Assembly (NCBI GenBank): GCA_964428805.1
Contig: CAYRZF010000008.1
Coordinates: forward strand, 1 to 42,497
Length of the DNA stretch: 42,497 bases
DNA from: CAYRZF01 sp964428805
Lineage (GTDB): Bacteria; Methylomirabilota; Methylomirabilia; Rokubacteriales; CSP1-6
Direction of reading: 5' to 3'
In this document: positions 1-8,847 of the stretch, in pieces
Numbering within the stretch: position 1 is the stretch's first letter
Layout: each line of letters starts with the position of its first letter
Made by a program: the position numbers and the translations under genes
The notes under the pieces: model-generated
What the model saw: only the letters and a program-made list of their open reading frames with translations
Told to the model about the DNA's origin: nothing
The model's database searches: none

Positions 1-485
1 TGCTCCGGCCTAAGCAGGGAAGCGCTACCTCACTCGCCGAGGTCCCCTTGCCCCCTCTGCCGGTGGTGATGCTGGTTGCGCCTGGGTTGCGTCCCGTGCA
101 ACGTTCTGCCGCGATCTGCAACCCAGCGCGTTCTAACTTTCAGGATCTTATGCTTCAGCCCATCTACCGGAGCAAGTTCAACGTCGCCCTCGGCGTCGAG
201 TCTCAGGGCTTCTGCGTTGCTGGGTCGCGTCAAGGAGGCGTCTAGGGACTTCGGCGCAATTTGTCTTGCCCGTGACACTCTGGCCTCCCTTCGCTCTCGA
301 CTTATTCCCGACTGCTTAGTGGAGTTTCCTTGGATTGAAGGGGTGTTACGTCAGCCACCCGATGGCATCCCTCTTGCTCCTGAACAGCTTTGGCGCGCCT
401 GCTTGGAGAGACTATTTCGGAACCGGCGACCGGTTGTGGCAGGCTAAGGAGGAGCGCGAGTTTCGAAAACAGGAGGAGGATCGAC
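1..485. other. Leading region with no recognised gene
   Basis: I recognise no protein family in these 485 bases on either strand. Short open frames exist on both strands (for example minus strand 30-278), but none shows a domain, a good ribosome site or convincing codon bias. Base composition is less GC-rich than in the genes that follow. The stretch may hold a decayed gene or the upstream region of the STAS gene at 486. Confidence 0.4.
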
Positions 486-998
486 ATGAAGGGAAGTGGC
501 GCCCGAGACACGCAGCAGCGAGCAATCGAATGGATTGAGGAAGGGATCAAATGGATGGAGGAAGGCCGGTCTTTGGTCCGCTTGCTCCAGGGACTGCTTG
601 ACGAGACCGAGCAGTTGAGGCCGAGGGCCGGGGCCGTCAAGGAAGATCCAGAGCGGCTCCGCCGGAAGAGCGGCGGGCTCCAACGGGAGCTGGAGGAAGT
701 CATCGAGGTGGCCCCGGAGGGAGACCTGGACATGGTTTCGGCGAAGCAGATGAGGTTACTGGATTACCTCGACGCAGGGAAGACCAGGATCGTCCTGGAC
801 CTGACAGGTGTCACCTACATCGATAGCGCAGGTCTGGGCGAGGTGGTGCGTGCCATGAAGCGGGCCCGCGAGGTCGGGGGTGATCTCAGAATCTGCGGCT
901 TGGGCGGGGACGTACTCCGGATCTTCGAGATAACAGGGTTGGACAATGCGATAGAGCTGTATCCCACACGCGAAGAAGCAGCGGCTTCCTGGAACTAG
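486..998 (+). CDS. STAS-domain protein (anti-sigma factor antagonist type)
   Basis: A 170-residue protein. Residues 1-75 are charged and helical, probably coiled coil. Residues 75-168 form a STAS domain of the SpoIIAA/RsbV type, a cytoplasmic partner-switching module that binds anti-sigma kinases when its conserved serine is unphosphorylated. The signature is visible as VLDLTGVTYIDSAGLGEVV, in which the Ser of D-S-A-G-L-G is the expected phosphorylation site. The start is the ATG at 486, preceded by the strong ribosome site AGGAGGAGG at 6-nt spacing; longer frames from 390 lack such a site. No anti-sigma kinase or phosphatase lies nearby, so the partner is unknown. The N-terminal coiled-coil extension is unusual for a single-domain antagonist and might anchor the protein to a complex. 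Domain identity is secure; the pathway is inference. Confidence 0.85.
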   Translation: MKGSGARDTQQRAIEWIEEGIKWMEEGRSLVRLLQGLLDETEQLRPRAGAVKEDPERLRRKSGGLQRELEEVIEVAPEGDLDMVSAKQMRLLDYLDAGKTRIVLDLTGVTYIDSAGLGEVVRAMKRAREVGGDLRICGLGGDVLRIFEITGLDNAIELYPTREEAAASWN

Positions 999-1006
999 TT
1001 CGCGGC

Positions 1007-2614
1007 TTACTCCTTGTGCAGGCCGGTGGCGTGCAGGATCTGCTCCCGGAGCTCGCCGGCGGTGATCATCTGGGCCAGGCGTGAGCGCTGGATCTTCCCG
1101 CTGGAGGTTTTCGGGATGGTTTGGGGTTTCACGAGGAGCACGCGCGACGGACGGTGGCCGCGGCCCTGGTGAACGCGCTGGACGATCTGCCGCGCAAGGC
1201 GGGAGAACACCTGGTGGTCGGCGGTCGGGTCCCGCACCTGCGCGACCACGTACAGGCGCTGGGTGCCGAGCCGCTCGCTGTCGATCCCGACGGCGGCCGA
1301 ATACCGGACGCCCGCCACCTCGTCGGCCAGCTCCTCGACTTCGGCCGGCCCGATGTTCTCGCCCGCGATGATGATCAGGTCCTTGAGCCGGCCGGTGATG
1401 TAGAGGTATCCCTGAGCGTCGAGGAATCCCAGGTCACCGGTCCGCAGCCAGCCGTCCGGCAGCAGCACCTCGCGCGTCGCCTCGGGGTTGTTGTAATACT
1501 CCTGCATCACGCCGGGGCTCTTTACGAGGATCTCTCCCTCGCGGCCGGCGGGGAGGTCGGCGTCGCCGTCCACGATCTTGACCGACACGCCTTTGCAGGG
1601 CCGCCCGACGGAGGGGTATCGCCCCGAGGGGTCGAGCCGAACCGGCTCTCCCCTCTGCCAGACCGCCACGGCGAGCGTCGCCTCGGCCAGCCCGTAGCAC
1701 GGCGCCATGATGTCCTTCAGCCCGAACTTCTCCTCGAAGGCGTGGATCGTGCTGACGCGCACCGGCTCGGCGCCCGAGAGTGCCACCTTGAGGCTGGAGA
1801 GGTCCAGCCCGGAGACGTCTTTGACGTTTCTCACGCAGTTGCGGTAGCCGAAATCCGGCGACACGCTGAACGTCGCGCGCTCGGCCGTCATCATCTCCAG
1901 CCACTGGCGCGGGTTCCTGAGGTCGGGCGGGAGGAGAATCAGCCGCGCCCCGACCAGCGGCGGCGTCAAGGAGCATCCGATCAGTCCCATGTCGTGGTAG
2001 AGGGGGAGCCAGCTCACGACGGTGTCGTGCGAGGTGACCCCAGCGGCTTCGGCCATGAAGCTCATCGTCGCGAGCACGTTGTAATGGGAGAGCACGACAC
2101 CCCGTGGGTCTCGGGTGCTGCCGGAGGTGTACTGAATGAACGCCACGTCTTCCGCTCGGGCCGTGGGGAGCGCCCCCGGCGGATCTGCCCCCTCGAGATC
2201 CGGGGGGGCCAGGAGCCGTTTCACGTTGGCTGCGCCCGCGCGAGCGGCTTCGACCGCTTCGCGGAACCAGTCGATCGTCACGACGGCCGTGGCATCAGAG
2301 TTCCGGAAGATGTTGGCCATAGCCTCGGCCCCCAGGGTGGGGTAGATCGGCACGGGGACCGCCCCCATGTGCATGATGCCGAAGAAGGTGTAGAAGAACT
2401 CGGCGCAGGTGGGGAAGACGAGGCAGACTTTGTCGCCCTGGCGGATCCCGGCCCGGGCGAGGCCGCCGGCGTAGCGAAGGCTCGACTGCCAGAGCTGGCC
2501 GTACGTGACCTCCTGGCCGAAGAGCGTGAAGTAGGCCCAGTCGGCGCTCGTGCGGTTGCGCCAGCGCATGAGCTCGATGAGTGTTTCGGGCAGGGTCTGG
2601 CTCGGTTCAGCCAT
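1007..2614 (-). CDS. Fatty-acyl-AMP ligase / acyl-CoA synthetase-like enzyme
   Basis: A 535-residue member of the ANL adenylate-forming superfamily. It activates a fatty acid with ATP to acyl-AMP, which is passed to CoA or an acyl carrier protein. The phosphate-binding motif YTSGSTRDPRG, the YGLAEATL motif, the hinge aspartate in LRTGDLG and the C-terminal catalytic lysine in KTSSGKIQRS are all intact. The wording around NGAEPVR-like (here SGAEPVRVSTI) and YGLAEATLAV is closer to fatty-acyl-AMP ligases (FAAL/FadD32-like) than to ordinary FadD. I use the ATG at 2614; a GTG lies immediately upstream at 2617. It is the last gene of the minus-strand run from ku, 16 nt after the peptidase stop. 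No polyketide synthase or carrier protein is adjacent, so the acceptor cannot be named. Confidence 0.88.
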   Translation of the reverse strand: MAEPSQTLPETLIELMRWRNRTSADWAYFTLFGQEVTYGQLWQSSLRYAGGLARAGIRQGDKVCLVFPTCAEFFYTFFGIMHMGAVPVPIYPTLGAEAMANIFRNSDATAVVTIDWFREAVEAARAGAANVKRLLAPPDLEGADPPGALPTARAEDVAFIQYTSGSTRDPRGVVLSHYNVLATMSFMAEAAGVTSHDTVVSWLPLYHDMGLIGCSLTPPLVGARLILLPPDLRNPRQWLEMMTAERATFSVSPDFGYRNCVRNVKDVSGLDLSSLKVALSGAEPVRVSTIHAFEEKFGLKDIMAPCYGLAEATLAVAVWQRGEPVRLDPSGRYPSVGRPCKGVSVKIVDGDADLPAGREGEILVKSPGVMQEYYNNPEATREVLLPDGWLRTGDLGFLDAQGYLYITGRLKDLIIIAGENIGPAEVEELADEVAGVRYSAAVGIDSERLGTQRLYVVAQVRDPTADHQVFSRLARQIVQRVHQGRGHRPSRVLLVKPQTIPKTSSGKIQRSRLAQMITAGELREQILHATGLHKE

Positions 2615-2630
2615 CACGCGATCCAGCGCG

Positions 2631-4400
2631 TCACCGGCGCTGCTCCAGGGTGGCCTCGGTGGAGATTTGCTTTCCGTCCCGGAGCAGAATGACCTCCACC
2701 TTGTCGCCGCTCCGCCGCGAGCGGAGAGCGAACGTGAGGTCGTCCAGCGTCTTCACCTCCACCCCCGCAAATCGGATAATGATGTCTCCCGCCTTGACGC
2801 CAGCCTTGTCCGCGGGGCTCCCCGGTCTGACGCCTCCCAGCTTGACGCCCGGCCGTTCCGCCTCGCCGAAGTCCGGGACCACGCCGAAGACCGGGCCGTA
2901 TCCGGCTGAGCCGCGCGAGGGTGGGGGAGCGAGCTTGACATACGCGGGAGGCGGGCTGGCGGTTCCCACGCGCTCGAGGATCCGGGCGGCGAAGGCGAGG
3001 ACAGTCTCCATGCCCGGGGGGTTGATCTTCTCCCAGGTGTCCGACGGCTTGTGGTAGTCCCCATGGGCCCCGGTGAAGAGGAACAACACCGGCCGCTCAC
3101 GGATGTAGAACGACGTATGGTCGGATGGGGAGAAAGGATCGCCGCGCAGCTCGAGCTTGAGCGGCAGACCGTGCGCCGCGTCGGCGACGAGCTGGCGGAG
3201 GCCGGTGCCGCTGTCCACGCCGAAGACGTAGAGCTTGTCGTCTCTGAGGCGCCCGATCATGTCCATGTTGAGCATGAGCACGGTCCGGTCGAGGGGGGCG
3301 GCCGCCTGGTTCACGTAGTGCGAGGAGCCCAGGATCCCCAGCTCCTCCCCCGCGAAGCCGGCGAAGACCAACGTGCGGGGGAGGCCGCCCCGAGCGGCGA
3401 ACGTCCGGGCCAGAGCCATGACCCCTGTGGTGCCGGAGGCGTTGTCGTCGGCGCCCGGGTGGATCTTTCCGATCTCGTCCGGGGCCAGCGAGCCCTCGCC
3501 GCCGCGCCCGAGGTGGTCGTAGTGAGCGCCGATCACGATGCTCTCGTCCCTGAGCCGCGGGTCGGTGCCGGGCAGGATGCCGATCACGTTGGCGGTCATG
3601 CCGCGCTCGCGGATGAGCGTCACCTCGACCTTCACCCTGACGCCGGGCAGCTGAAACGACTGCGGGCCCAACTGCCTCCCCGACGGGGTCAGCAGGGCCT
3701 CGGCAGTATCCCGGGTGACGAACACGGCCTGGATCCCCCACGGGTGGCTGATCCCGGTGAGCACCGGCAGCGTCTCGCGCTCCGGGCCCGGCTGCGTGAC
3801 GAGGAGAATGGCACGGGCCCCGTGTTCCCGGGCGTTGATGATCTTGTGGCTCCGCTCGGCGTAGTGGTAGGCCTCGGGGCGGCGAAAGGGGCTGCCCGGG
3901 TCCGCGGCGCCGGGATCCCCGCTCATGGCCAGCACGATTTTCCCCCTGACATCGACCCCCGCGTAATCGTCCCCGCCGAGCGCGGGTGCGGTGATCCCGT
4001 AGCCGACGAAGATCACGTCGCCCTCGGCGCTTCCATCGGAGGACACGGCGAGGGGTGTGAAGTCCCGGCCGATGGCGAAGGCCCGGCGCGTCGGGGTCAG
4101 GAGCGTCAAGCTGTTCGGGGCGCCGAGCCGGATCCCGGTGACGACCTCGAATGACTGGAGGTAGCCGGCCTCCCCGCAGCACGGGCGAAGGCCGGCCTCC
4201 CTGAACACCTGCGCGATGTGCCGAGCAGCCCGGTCCGCGCCGGGCGTGCCGGAGGCGCGCCCCTCCATCTCGGGCGCCGAGAGGATCTTGACCTGGTCGA
4301 GCAGCCAGGCAGGGGGTGGAATCGAGGACGATGCCCCCGCCAGCGCGACAGTCAGGACGAGCAGCAGAGCGGCCAGGCGGGACAGCAACGTGAAGATCAC
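2631..4400 (-). CDS. Secreted M28-family zinc aminopeptidase with PA and PDZ domains
   Basis: About 589 residues. An N-terminal hydrophobic signal segment (FTLLSRLAALLLVLTVALAG) is followed by a protease-associated insert around residues 100-260, an M28 peptidase domain around 240-480 and a PDZ domain around 515-585. The M28 zinc and catalytic residues are visible in GAHYDHLG, HPGADDNASGT, FAGEELGILGS, LNMDMIGRL and the final AHGDYHKPSD. The enzyme should act outside the cytoplasmic membrane and trim N-terminal residues from peptides; the PDZ domain probably binds substrate C-termini. No ATG gives a sensible signal peptide, so I place the start at GTG 4400, 40 nt after the upstream gene stop; the exact start is uncertain. 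The open frame continues upstream to 4985, but that part lies on the TPR gene and is not coding. Confidence 0.88.
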   Translation of the reverse strand: MIFTLLSRLAALLLVLTVALAGASSSIPPPAWLLDQVKILSAPEMEGRASGTPGADRAARHIAQVFREAGLRPCCGEAGYLQSFEVVTGIRLGAPNSLTLLTPTRRAFAIGRDFTPLAVSSDGSAEGDVIFVGYGITAPALGGDDYAGVDVRGKIVLAMSGDPGAADPGSPFRRPEAYHYAERSHKIINAREHGARAILLVTQPGPERETLPVLTGISHPWGIQAVFVTRDTAEALLTPSGRQLGPQSFQLPGVRVKVEVTLIRERGMTANVIGILPGTDPRLRDESIVIGAHYDHLGRGGEGSLAPDEIGKIHPGADDNASGTTGVMALARTFAARGGLPRTLVFAGFAGEELGILGSSHYVNQAAAPLDRTVLMLNMDMIGRLRDDKLYVFGVDSGTGLRQLVADAAHGLPLKLELRGDPFSPSDHTSFYIRERPVLFLFTGAHGDYHKPSDTWEKINPPGMETVLAFAARILERVGTASPPPAYVKLAPPPSRGSAGYGPVFGVVPDFGEAERPGVKLGGVRPGSPADKAGVKAGDIIIRFAGVEVKTLDDLTFALRSRRSGDKVEVILLRDGKQISTEATLEQRR

Positions 4401-4440
4401 GAACGCTATTTTAGTGGAAATCAGCTCGCGGGAGAAGAGA

Positions 4441-5265
4441 CTAGCCGGTCTTCCCGTAGAGCTTGCGGGCCGTGCGGAGGTGGGTGATCGCTTCTGATCG
4501 CTTTCCCAGCGCTTCGAACAGGAGGCCCAGATTGTAGTGCGCGTCGGCGAAGCCGGGGTCGCGCGCGATCGCCTGCCCATAGGCCTCGATGGCCTCGTCC
4601 GAACGCCCGAGATCGTCCAGCAGCACGCCGAGGTTGAAGGGGGCGATGGGATCGTCCGGCGCGTGCGCGGTCGCGGCCCGGTAGTGCGCCTCGGCCCGGG
4701 CGGGCTCCCTGGCCTCGTGGTAGAGCCGGCCGAGATTGACGTGGGCATCGGCCAGGGTCGGGTCCCGCTCCAGCGCCTGGTGGTAGGCCCGTTGCGCCTC
4801 CTGCTTCGAGCTCGCCTCCAGCTCGGACGCGAGATTGAACCACTGCTCGGCCGAGAGGGCGGGGGTGGCCGGCTCCGCAGCGGGAAGGGGGAGGGCCACC
4901 TGTTCAGCCACAGCCTGGGCCTCGAAGTTGAAGAGGAACTGCCCGGAGTCCGGCTGCCAGCGCGCGCTTCCGTCCCAGGCGACAACGCGGTGGCCGTCGG
5001 CGTAGATCGTCAGGCTCGAGAGCTGCTGGTCATCCGGGAGCTGGCGCCGGAGCGAGCCCAGCATCCGGCGGATCCGCTTCAGGGGGACGCGGCAGTCGAG
5101 GAGGCCCTTGGTCGTTTTGAGGAGGAGGAGGTCCTGGAAGGTGAACTGGAACTGCCGCCCCGGACCCCTGATCGGCGACAGGAACCCTGCCCGGACGCAG
5201 GACCGGACCCGCTCCTCCGGCAGGTCGAGGATCTTCGCCACCTCGCGGGTGGTGAAGTGCTTCAT
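4441..5265 (-). CDS. MerR-type DNA-binding protein with TPR repeats
   Basis: A 274-residue fusion. Residues 1-75 form a MerR-like winged helix: TTREVAKILDLPEERVRSCVRAG is the helix-turn-helix, followed by the FQDLLLLKTTKGLLD wing region. Residues 130-270 carry about four tetratricopeptide repeats, recognisable by the spacing of NLGRLYHE, NLGVLLDDLG, EAIEAYGQAIARDPGFADA and NLGLLFEALG. MerR heads usually carry effector or dimerisation helices; a TPR tail suggests protein-protein recognition instead. The ATG at 5265 overlaps the ku stop codon by four bases (ATGA), so the two are translationally coupled, which ties this protein to end-joining repair by context. It has no recognisable enzyme domain. 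Domain calls are from the sequence; a role in regulating ku or in repair is inference. Confidence 0.85.
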   Translation of the reverse strand: MKHFTTREVAKILDLPEERVRSCVRAGFLSPIRGPGRQFQFTFQDLLLLKTTKGLLDCRVPLKRIRRMLGSLRRQLPDDQQLSSLTIYADGHRVVAWDGSARWQPDSGQFLFNFEAQAVAEQVALPLPAAEPATPALSAEQWFNLASELEASSKQEAQRAYHQALERDPTLADAHVNLGRLYHEAREPARAEAHYRAATAHAPDDPIAPFNLGVLLDDLGRSDEAIEAYGQAIARDPGFADAHYNLGLLFEALGKRSEAITHLRTARKLYGKTG

Positions 5266-6116
5266 TTCTTCGCGGCCTGAGCCTTCTTCTCTGGCGCGGC
5301 CTCCGCGCGTTTGGCCTTGACCGCTGGCTTTTTCTCCTGGGGGACACGCTTGGCCAGGCTCTCCTTGAGCGCTTCCATCAGGTCAATGACCTGGGCGCGC
5401 TGCACCTGCGGGCCGACCGCCGTGACCTCCTTGCCCTCGACCTTGAGGTTGACCATGTCCAGCACTCGCAGGCGGTAGTCGTCCTGATACTGCTCCGGCT
5501 TGAACTCCTCGTTGGACAGCTCGTTGATCAGCCGGAGCGCCAGCTCCAGCTCGCCCTCCTTGATCTTGGCGGACTGTCCCTTGTCCACTTCGCCGAAGTC
5601 CCTCACCTCGTCTGCAAAATACATGGTATGCAGCATTAGCCCCTGTTGGGCCGGCCGGATGAGGACCAGGCTCTCCTTGCCGCGCATGACGAACTTGGCG
5701 AGGGCGACCCGGTCCGTCTTGGCCATGGCGTCGGCCAGCAGGCGGTAGGCCTTCTCGCCTCCCTTGTCGGGCCCGAGGTAGTAGGTCTTCTCGAAGTAGA
5801 TCGGATCCACCGTGGGGAGCGGCACGAACTCCGCGATGTCGATGATCTTGGAGGCCTCCCCTTCCAGGGTCTTCAGCTCCTCGTCGGTGAACCGCACGTA
5901 TTGCTCCTTGGTGAACTCGTAGCCTTTGACCAGTCCGGTCCGATCCACGACCTCGTTGCAGACCGGGCAGAACGTCTGCTGCTTGATCCGGTTGCCGCAC
6001 TTGGCGTGGAGGAGGTTGAAGGACACCCCTCCCGAGGAGGCGGTCGTGTAGAGCTTGATCGGGATGGAAACCAGCCCGAATGACATCGTTCCCGAGCCGA
6101 TCGAGTGAGGGGGCAT
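5262..6116 (-). CDS. ku: Ku, DNA end-binding protein of bacterial NHEJ
   Basis: A 284-residue bacterial Ku homodimer subunit. Ku threads onto double-strand DNA ends and recruits LigD. The family opening is clear (GSGTMSFGLVSIPIKLYTA-like), as are the cysteine pairs of KCGNRIKQQTFCPVCNEVV, the VKGYEFTKEQYV segment and the core helix VDPIYFEKTYYLGPDK. The C-terminus is lysine- and alanine-rich (about residues 250-284), as in Ku proteins whose basic tail aids DNA binding. I choose ATG 6116: it begins the conserved MPPHSIGSG and is preceded by GGGAGGA at good spacing; the 27 upstream in-frame codons are not Ku-like. A promoter lies upstream (6156-6184). ligD is divergent 134 bp away, the classic two-gene pairing. 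Confidence 0.96.
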   Translation of the reverse strand: MPPHSIGSGTMSFGLVSIPIKLYTTASSGGVSFNLLHAKCGNRIKQQTFCPVCNEVVDRTGLVKGYEFTKEQYVRFTDEELKTLEGEASKIIDIAEFVPLPTVDPIYFEKTYYLGPDKGGEKAYRLLADAMAKTDRVALAKFVMRGKESLVLIRPAQQGLMLHTMYFADEVRDFGEVDKGQSAKIKEGELELALRLINELSNEEFKPEQYQDDYRLRVLDMVNLKVEGKEVTAVGPQVQRAQVIDLMEALKESLAKRVPQEKKPAVKAKRAEAAPEKKAQAAKK

Positions 6117-6155
6117 GGCGACGGTCCTCCCAACGATGATTTGAGGGTAAACTGA

Positions 6156-6184
6156 ACCATACCACGGGACCCGCCGGGCTTCAA
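6156..6184 (-). promoter_or_regulatory. Predicted sigma-70-type promoter of ku
   Basis: Read on the minus strand, TTGAAG (6184-6179) and TATGGT (6161-6156) are separated by exactly 17 bp. The predicted start of transcription falls near 6149, leaving a leader of about 33 nt that contains the ku ribosome site GGGAGGA. Assigned by eye against the consensus TTGACA-N17-TATAAT. Confidence 0.55.
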
Positions 6185-6190
6185 AGCAAC

Positions 6191-6236
6191 CCCTCACCTT
6201 AATCCTCTCCCCCGCGGGGAGAGGGTAGGGTGAGGG
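6191..6236. repeat. Dispersed palindromic repeat, copy A (between ku and ligD)
   Basis: An imperfect inverted repeat. The outer arms are CCCTCACC (6191-6198) and GGTGAGGG (6229-6236); the inner arms are CCTCTCCCC and GGGGAGAGG around a CGC centre. The same outer and inner arms recur at 8806-8837 and 42363-42451, so this is a dispersed REP-like family. It sits within the divergent ku-ligD intergenic region, just before the ligD start, and could fold as a stable hairpin in the ligD leader. Confidence 0.85.
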
Positions 6237-6250
6237 ATTGAGGCCGGCGG

Positions 6251-8785
6251 GTGAGGAACGGTCCAGGGCTTGTGATCGAAGAACGCGCTCCCCAGCTCGA
6301 AGCGTACCGGAAGAAGCGCGACCCGGAGCGGACGCCGGAGCCCTTCGGCGGGCGCCGCCTATCGGGTGGCCGCCTGTTCGTCGTCCAGAAGCACGCGGCC
6401 CGGCGCCTGCACTACGATCTCCGCCTGGAGATGGACGGGGTGCTCAAGAGCTGGGCGGTCCCCAAGGGCCCGTCGGTCCGGCCGGAAGAGAAGCGCCTCG
6501 CGGTTCACGTCGAGGACCATCCGATCGAGTACGCGGATTTCGAGGGGGTGATTCCGCCGGACAACTACGGCGCCGGCGCGGTGATCCTCTGGGATCGCGG
6601 CTGGTATCGGCCCGTCAAAGAGGGAGACCCGCTCGAACAACTCGCGAAGGGCAAGCTCGAAGTCGAGTTTTTCGGCTACAAGCTCCGGGGCCGGTGGACG
6701 CTGGCCCGGATGGCCAACAAGGAGAAGGAGTGGCTCCTGATCAAAAAGGCCGGCGGTCCCGTCGCTTCCGAGGAACTGACGGACCGCTACCCCCAGTCGA
6801 TCCTCTCGGGACTGACCGTGGAGGAGATCCGCGACGTGCCCGCGAAACTGGCGGCGCTTCGGGCTCGGCTCCAGGTCTTGAAAGCCCCCCGGCGGGGCGT
6901 CTCGCCGCGCGATCAGCCGTTCATGCTCGCCACGATGGCCGAACGCCCGTTCTCGGGCAAGGAGTGGCTCTTCGAGATCAAGTATGACGGCGTGCGGGCG
7001 CTCGCCCATCGCAATGGCGACGCCGTGGAACTCTACGGCCGGAGCGGGCAGGTGATCACCGGGCGCTATCCCGAAATCGTCGGCGCCCTGAGGGCGTTGC
7101 CGGTGGACGGCTTCCTCATTGACGGCGAGATCGTGGCCCTCGATGAAAGCGGCAAGCCAAGCTTCCAGAGGCTCCAGGCCCGGATGGGGCTGACGAAGCC
7201 GCTGGACATCGAGCGCGCGACGGCTACCGTACCGGTGGTCGGGATCTTCTTCGACTGCCTGGCCCTGGATGGCCACGACCTGCGCCGTCTCCCGCTCCTG
7301 GCGCGGAAGGAGTGCCTCAGCTTTCTCCTCCCGCCTCTCGGCCCCGTCCACTACGGCGGTCATGTCCTGGAGCACGGCGCTCTTTTCTTCGAGGCGGCCT
7401 CCGAGCAACGGCTCGAGGGGATCGTGGCGAAGAAGGTGGGGAGCCTCTACGTCGGCGGCCGATCGCGGGAGTGGGTCAAGGTCAAGTGCCAGCGCCGGCA
7501 GGAGTTCGTGATCGGAGGCTACACCGCTCCCCAGGGCTCACGCGGCTACCTCGGCGCGCTGCATGTCGGGCTTTATGAGGAAGCACGTCTCGTGTACGTC
7601 TCCAAGGTCGGCACGGGTTTCGATCAGGCGGGACTGAAGAAATTGTGGGAAGCGCTTCAACCTCTCGGCCGGGCCACTTCCCCGTTCGAGGTGGGATCTC
7701 CCGCCGGCCGCGGCCACCACTGGGTCGAGCCGCGCCTGGTCTGCGAGGTGCGTTTCACCGAGTGGACTCGGGACGGAGGGATTCGCCACCCGACGTTCTT
7801 GGGGCTGAGAGACGACAAAAAGCCCGAGGACTGCCGCCGGGAGCCCCTGGTGAACATCGCCGCCGAACCGCTTTCACCCGCGCCACAACCCCTCCCACGC
7901 GAATCCAAAATCACGAACCCGAAGAAAATATTCTGGCCTTCCGAGGGCTACACCAAAGGCGATCTGATCGCCTACTACGAGGCGGTGGCGCCGCTCCTGC
8001 TCCCGTACCTCAAGGACCGCCCGCTGGTCCTCACGCGCTATCCCGACGGGATCACGGGGAAGTCGTTCTTCCAGAAGGACGCCCCGGAGTTCGTGCCGGC
8101 GTGGGTGCGCACCGAGCGGATCTACTCCAAGGACGCCGAGCGCGAGATCGACTACTTCGTCGTGAACGACGTGGAGACGCTCCGCTATGTGGTCAACCTG
8201 GGGACCATCCCGCTCCACCTCTGGAGCTCCCGGCTCGGCTCTCTCGACCGCCCGGATTGGCTGGTTCTCGACCTCGACCCGAAGGGCGCGCCCTTCGCGG
8301 ACGTGGTGAAGGTCGCGCGAGCGCTCCACAGGATTCTCGACGAGCTAGACCTGGCGAACTATGTCAAGACCTCGGGGGCCACCGGGCTCCACATCCTGGT
8401 CCCGCTCGCTGCCCGCTACACTCACGAAGAAGCACGGACCTTCGCCCGCCTCCTGGCGGTGCTCGGCGTGGAGGCTCAGCCGGAGATCTCCACCATTGCG
8501 AGGCCCGTCCGGGCCCGCGGGGGAAAGGTGTACATCGATTTCGTCCAGAACGGCCATGGCCGGACCGTCGTGGCGTCGTTCTCCGTCCGGCCGCTCCCCG
8601 GAGCCCCGGTGTCGTGCCCGCTCCGCTGGGAGGAGGTGACCGGGCGCCTGGACTCCACCCGCTTCACCATCAAAACGCTTCCCGCGCGCTTTGAGAAGAT
8701 TCCGGATCCCCTGGTCCCCGTCCTGACCGGCTCCATCGACATGGCGGCCGCCATCGCCCGCATCGAACAGCGCCTCACCCGTTAA
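6251..8785 (+). CDS. ligD: LigD, three-domain NHEJ DNA ligase
   Basis: An 844-residue multifunctional end-joining enzyme. Domain order is 3'-phosphoesterase (about 25-190), ATP-dependent ligase (about 215-510) and primase-type polymerase (about 550-840), the Pseudomonas arrangement rather than the mycobacterial one. In the phosphoesterase, LHYDLRLEMDG carries His54 and HVEDHPIEY carries His86 and His90. The ligase nucleotidyl lysine is Lys244 in EIKYDGVRA. The polymerase metal aspartates are Asp674 and Asp676 in LVLDLDPKG. All three activities therefore look intact: end cleaning, gap filling or templated addition, and sealing. The start is GTG 6251; a GTG about 20 bases downstream is an alternative. 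It partners with ku on the opposite strand. The gene ends 20 bp before a palindromic terminator-like repeat shared with the convergent DUF72 gene. Confidence 0.96.
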   Translation: MRNGPGLVIEERAPQLEAYRKKRDPERTPEPFGGRRLSGGRLFVVQKHAARRLHYDLRLEMDGVLKSWAVPKGPSVRPEEKRLAVHVEDHPIEYADFEGVIPPDNYGAGAVILWDRGWYRPVKEGDPLEQLAKGKLEVEFFGYKLRGRWTLARMANKEKEWLLIKKAGGPVASEELTDRYPQSILSGLTVEEIRDVPAKLAALRARLQVLKAPRRGVSPRDQPFMLATMAERPFSGKEWLFEIKYDGVRALAHRNGDAVELYGRSGQVITGRYPEIVGALRALPVDGFLIDGEIVALDESGKPSFQRLQARMGLTKPLDIERATATVPVVGIFFDCLALDGHDLRRLPLLARKECLSFLLPPLGPVHYGGHVLEHGALFFEAASEQRLEGIVAKKVGSLYVGGRSREWVKVKCQRRQEFVIGGYTAPQGSRGYLGALHVGLYEEARLVYVSKVGTGFDQAGLKKLWEALQPLGRATSPFEVGSPAGRGHHWVEPRLVCEVRFTEWTRDGGIRHPTFLGLRDDKKPEDCRREPLVNIAAEPLSPAPQPLPRESKITNPKKIFWPSEGYTKGDLIAYYEAVAPLLLPYLKDRPLVLTRYPDGITGKSFFQKDAPEFVPAWVRTERIYSKDAEREIDYFVVNDVETLRYVVNLGTIPLHLWSSRLGSLDRPDWLVLDLDPKGAPFADVVKVARALHRILDELDLANYVKTSGATGLHILVPLAARYTHEEARTFARLLAVLGVEAQPEISTIARPVRARGGKVYIDFVQNGHGRTVVASFSVRPLPGAPVSCPLRWEEVTGRLDSTRFTIKTLPARFEKIPDPLVPVLTGSIDMAAAIARIEQRLTR

Positions 8786-8805
8786 AAGTCCCAGATAGTT
8801 CTTGT

Positions 8806-8837
8806 CCTCTCCCCAGTGGGGAGAGGTGCGGTGAGGG
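8806..8837. repeat. Dispersed palindromic repeat, copy B; likely two-way terminator
   Basis: CCTCTCCCC (8806-8814) and GGGGAGAGG (8818-8826) form a perfect 9-bp stem with the 3-nt loop AGT, followed by the outer-arm remnant GGTGAGGGG. It lies in the 62-bp gap between the convergent ligD and DUF72 genes, so it probably ends transcription from both sides. It shares its arms with the copies at 6191 and 42363. Confidence 0.8.
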
Positions 8838-8847
8838 GAGAGGCAAG

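Noticed and set aside
1121..2692. A 523-codon open frame antisense to the acyl-AMP ligase gene
   Set aside because: Composition and lack of motifs mark it as a shadow of the ligase gene.
2631..4985. Extending the M28 peptidase upstream to 4985
   Set aside because: The added part is a frame-shadow of the TPR gene and would bury the signal peptide inside the protein.
6191..6236. CRISPR or riboswitch interpretation of the palindromic repeats
   Set aside because: There are only single, widely separated copies with variable loops, no regular spacers and no conserved aptamer-like multi-stem pattern.
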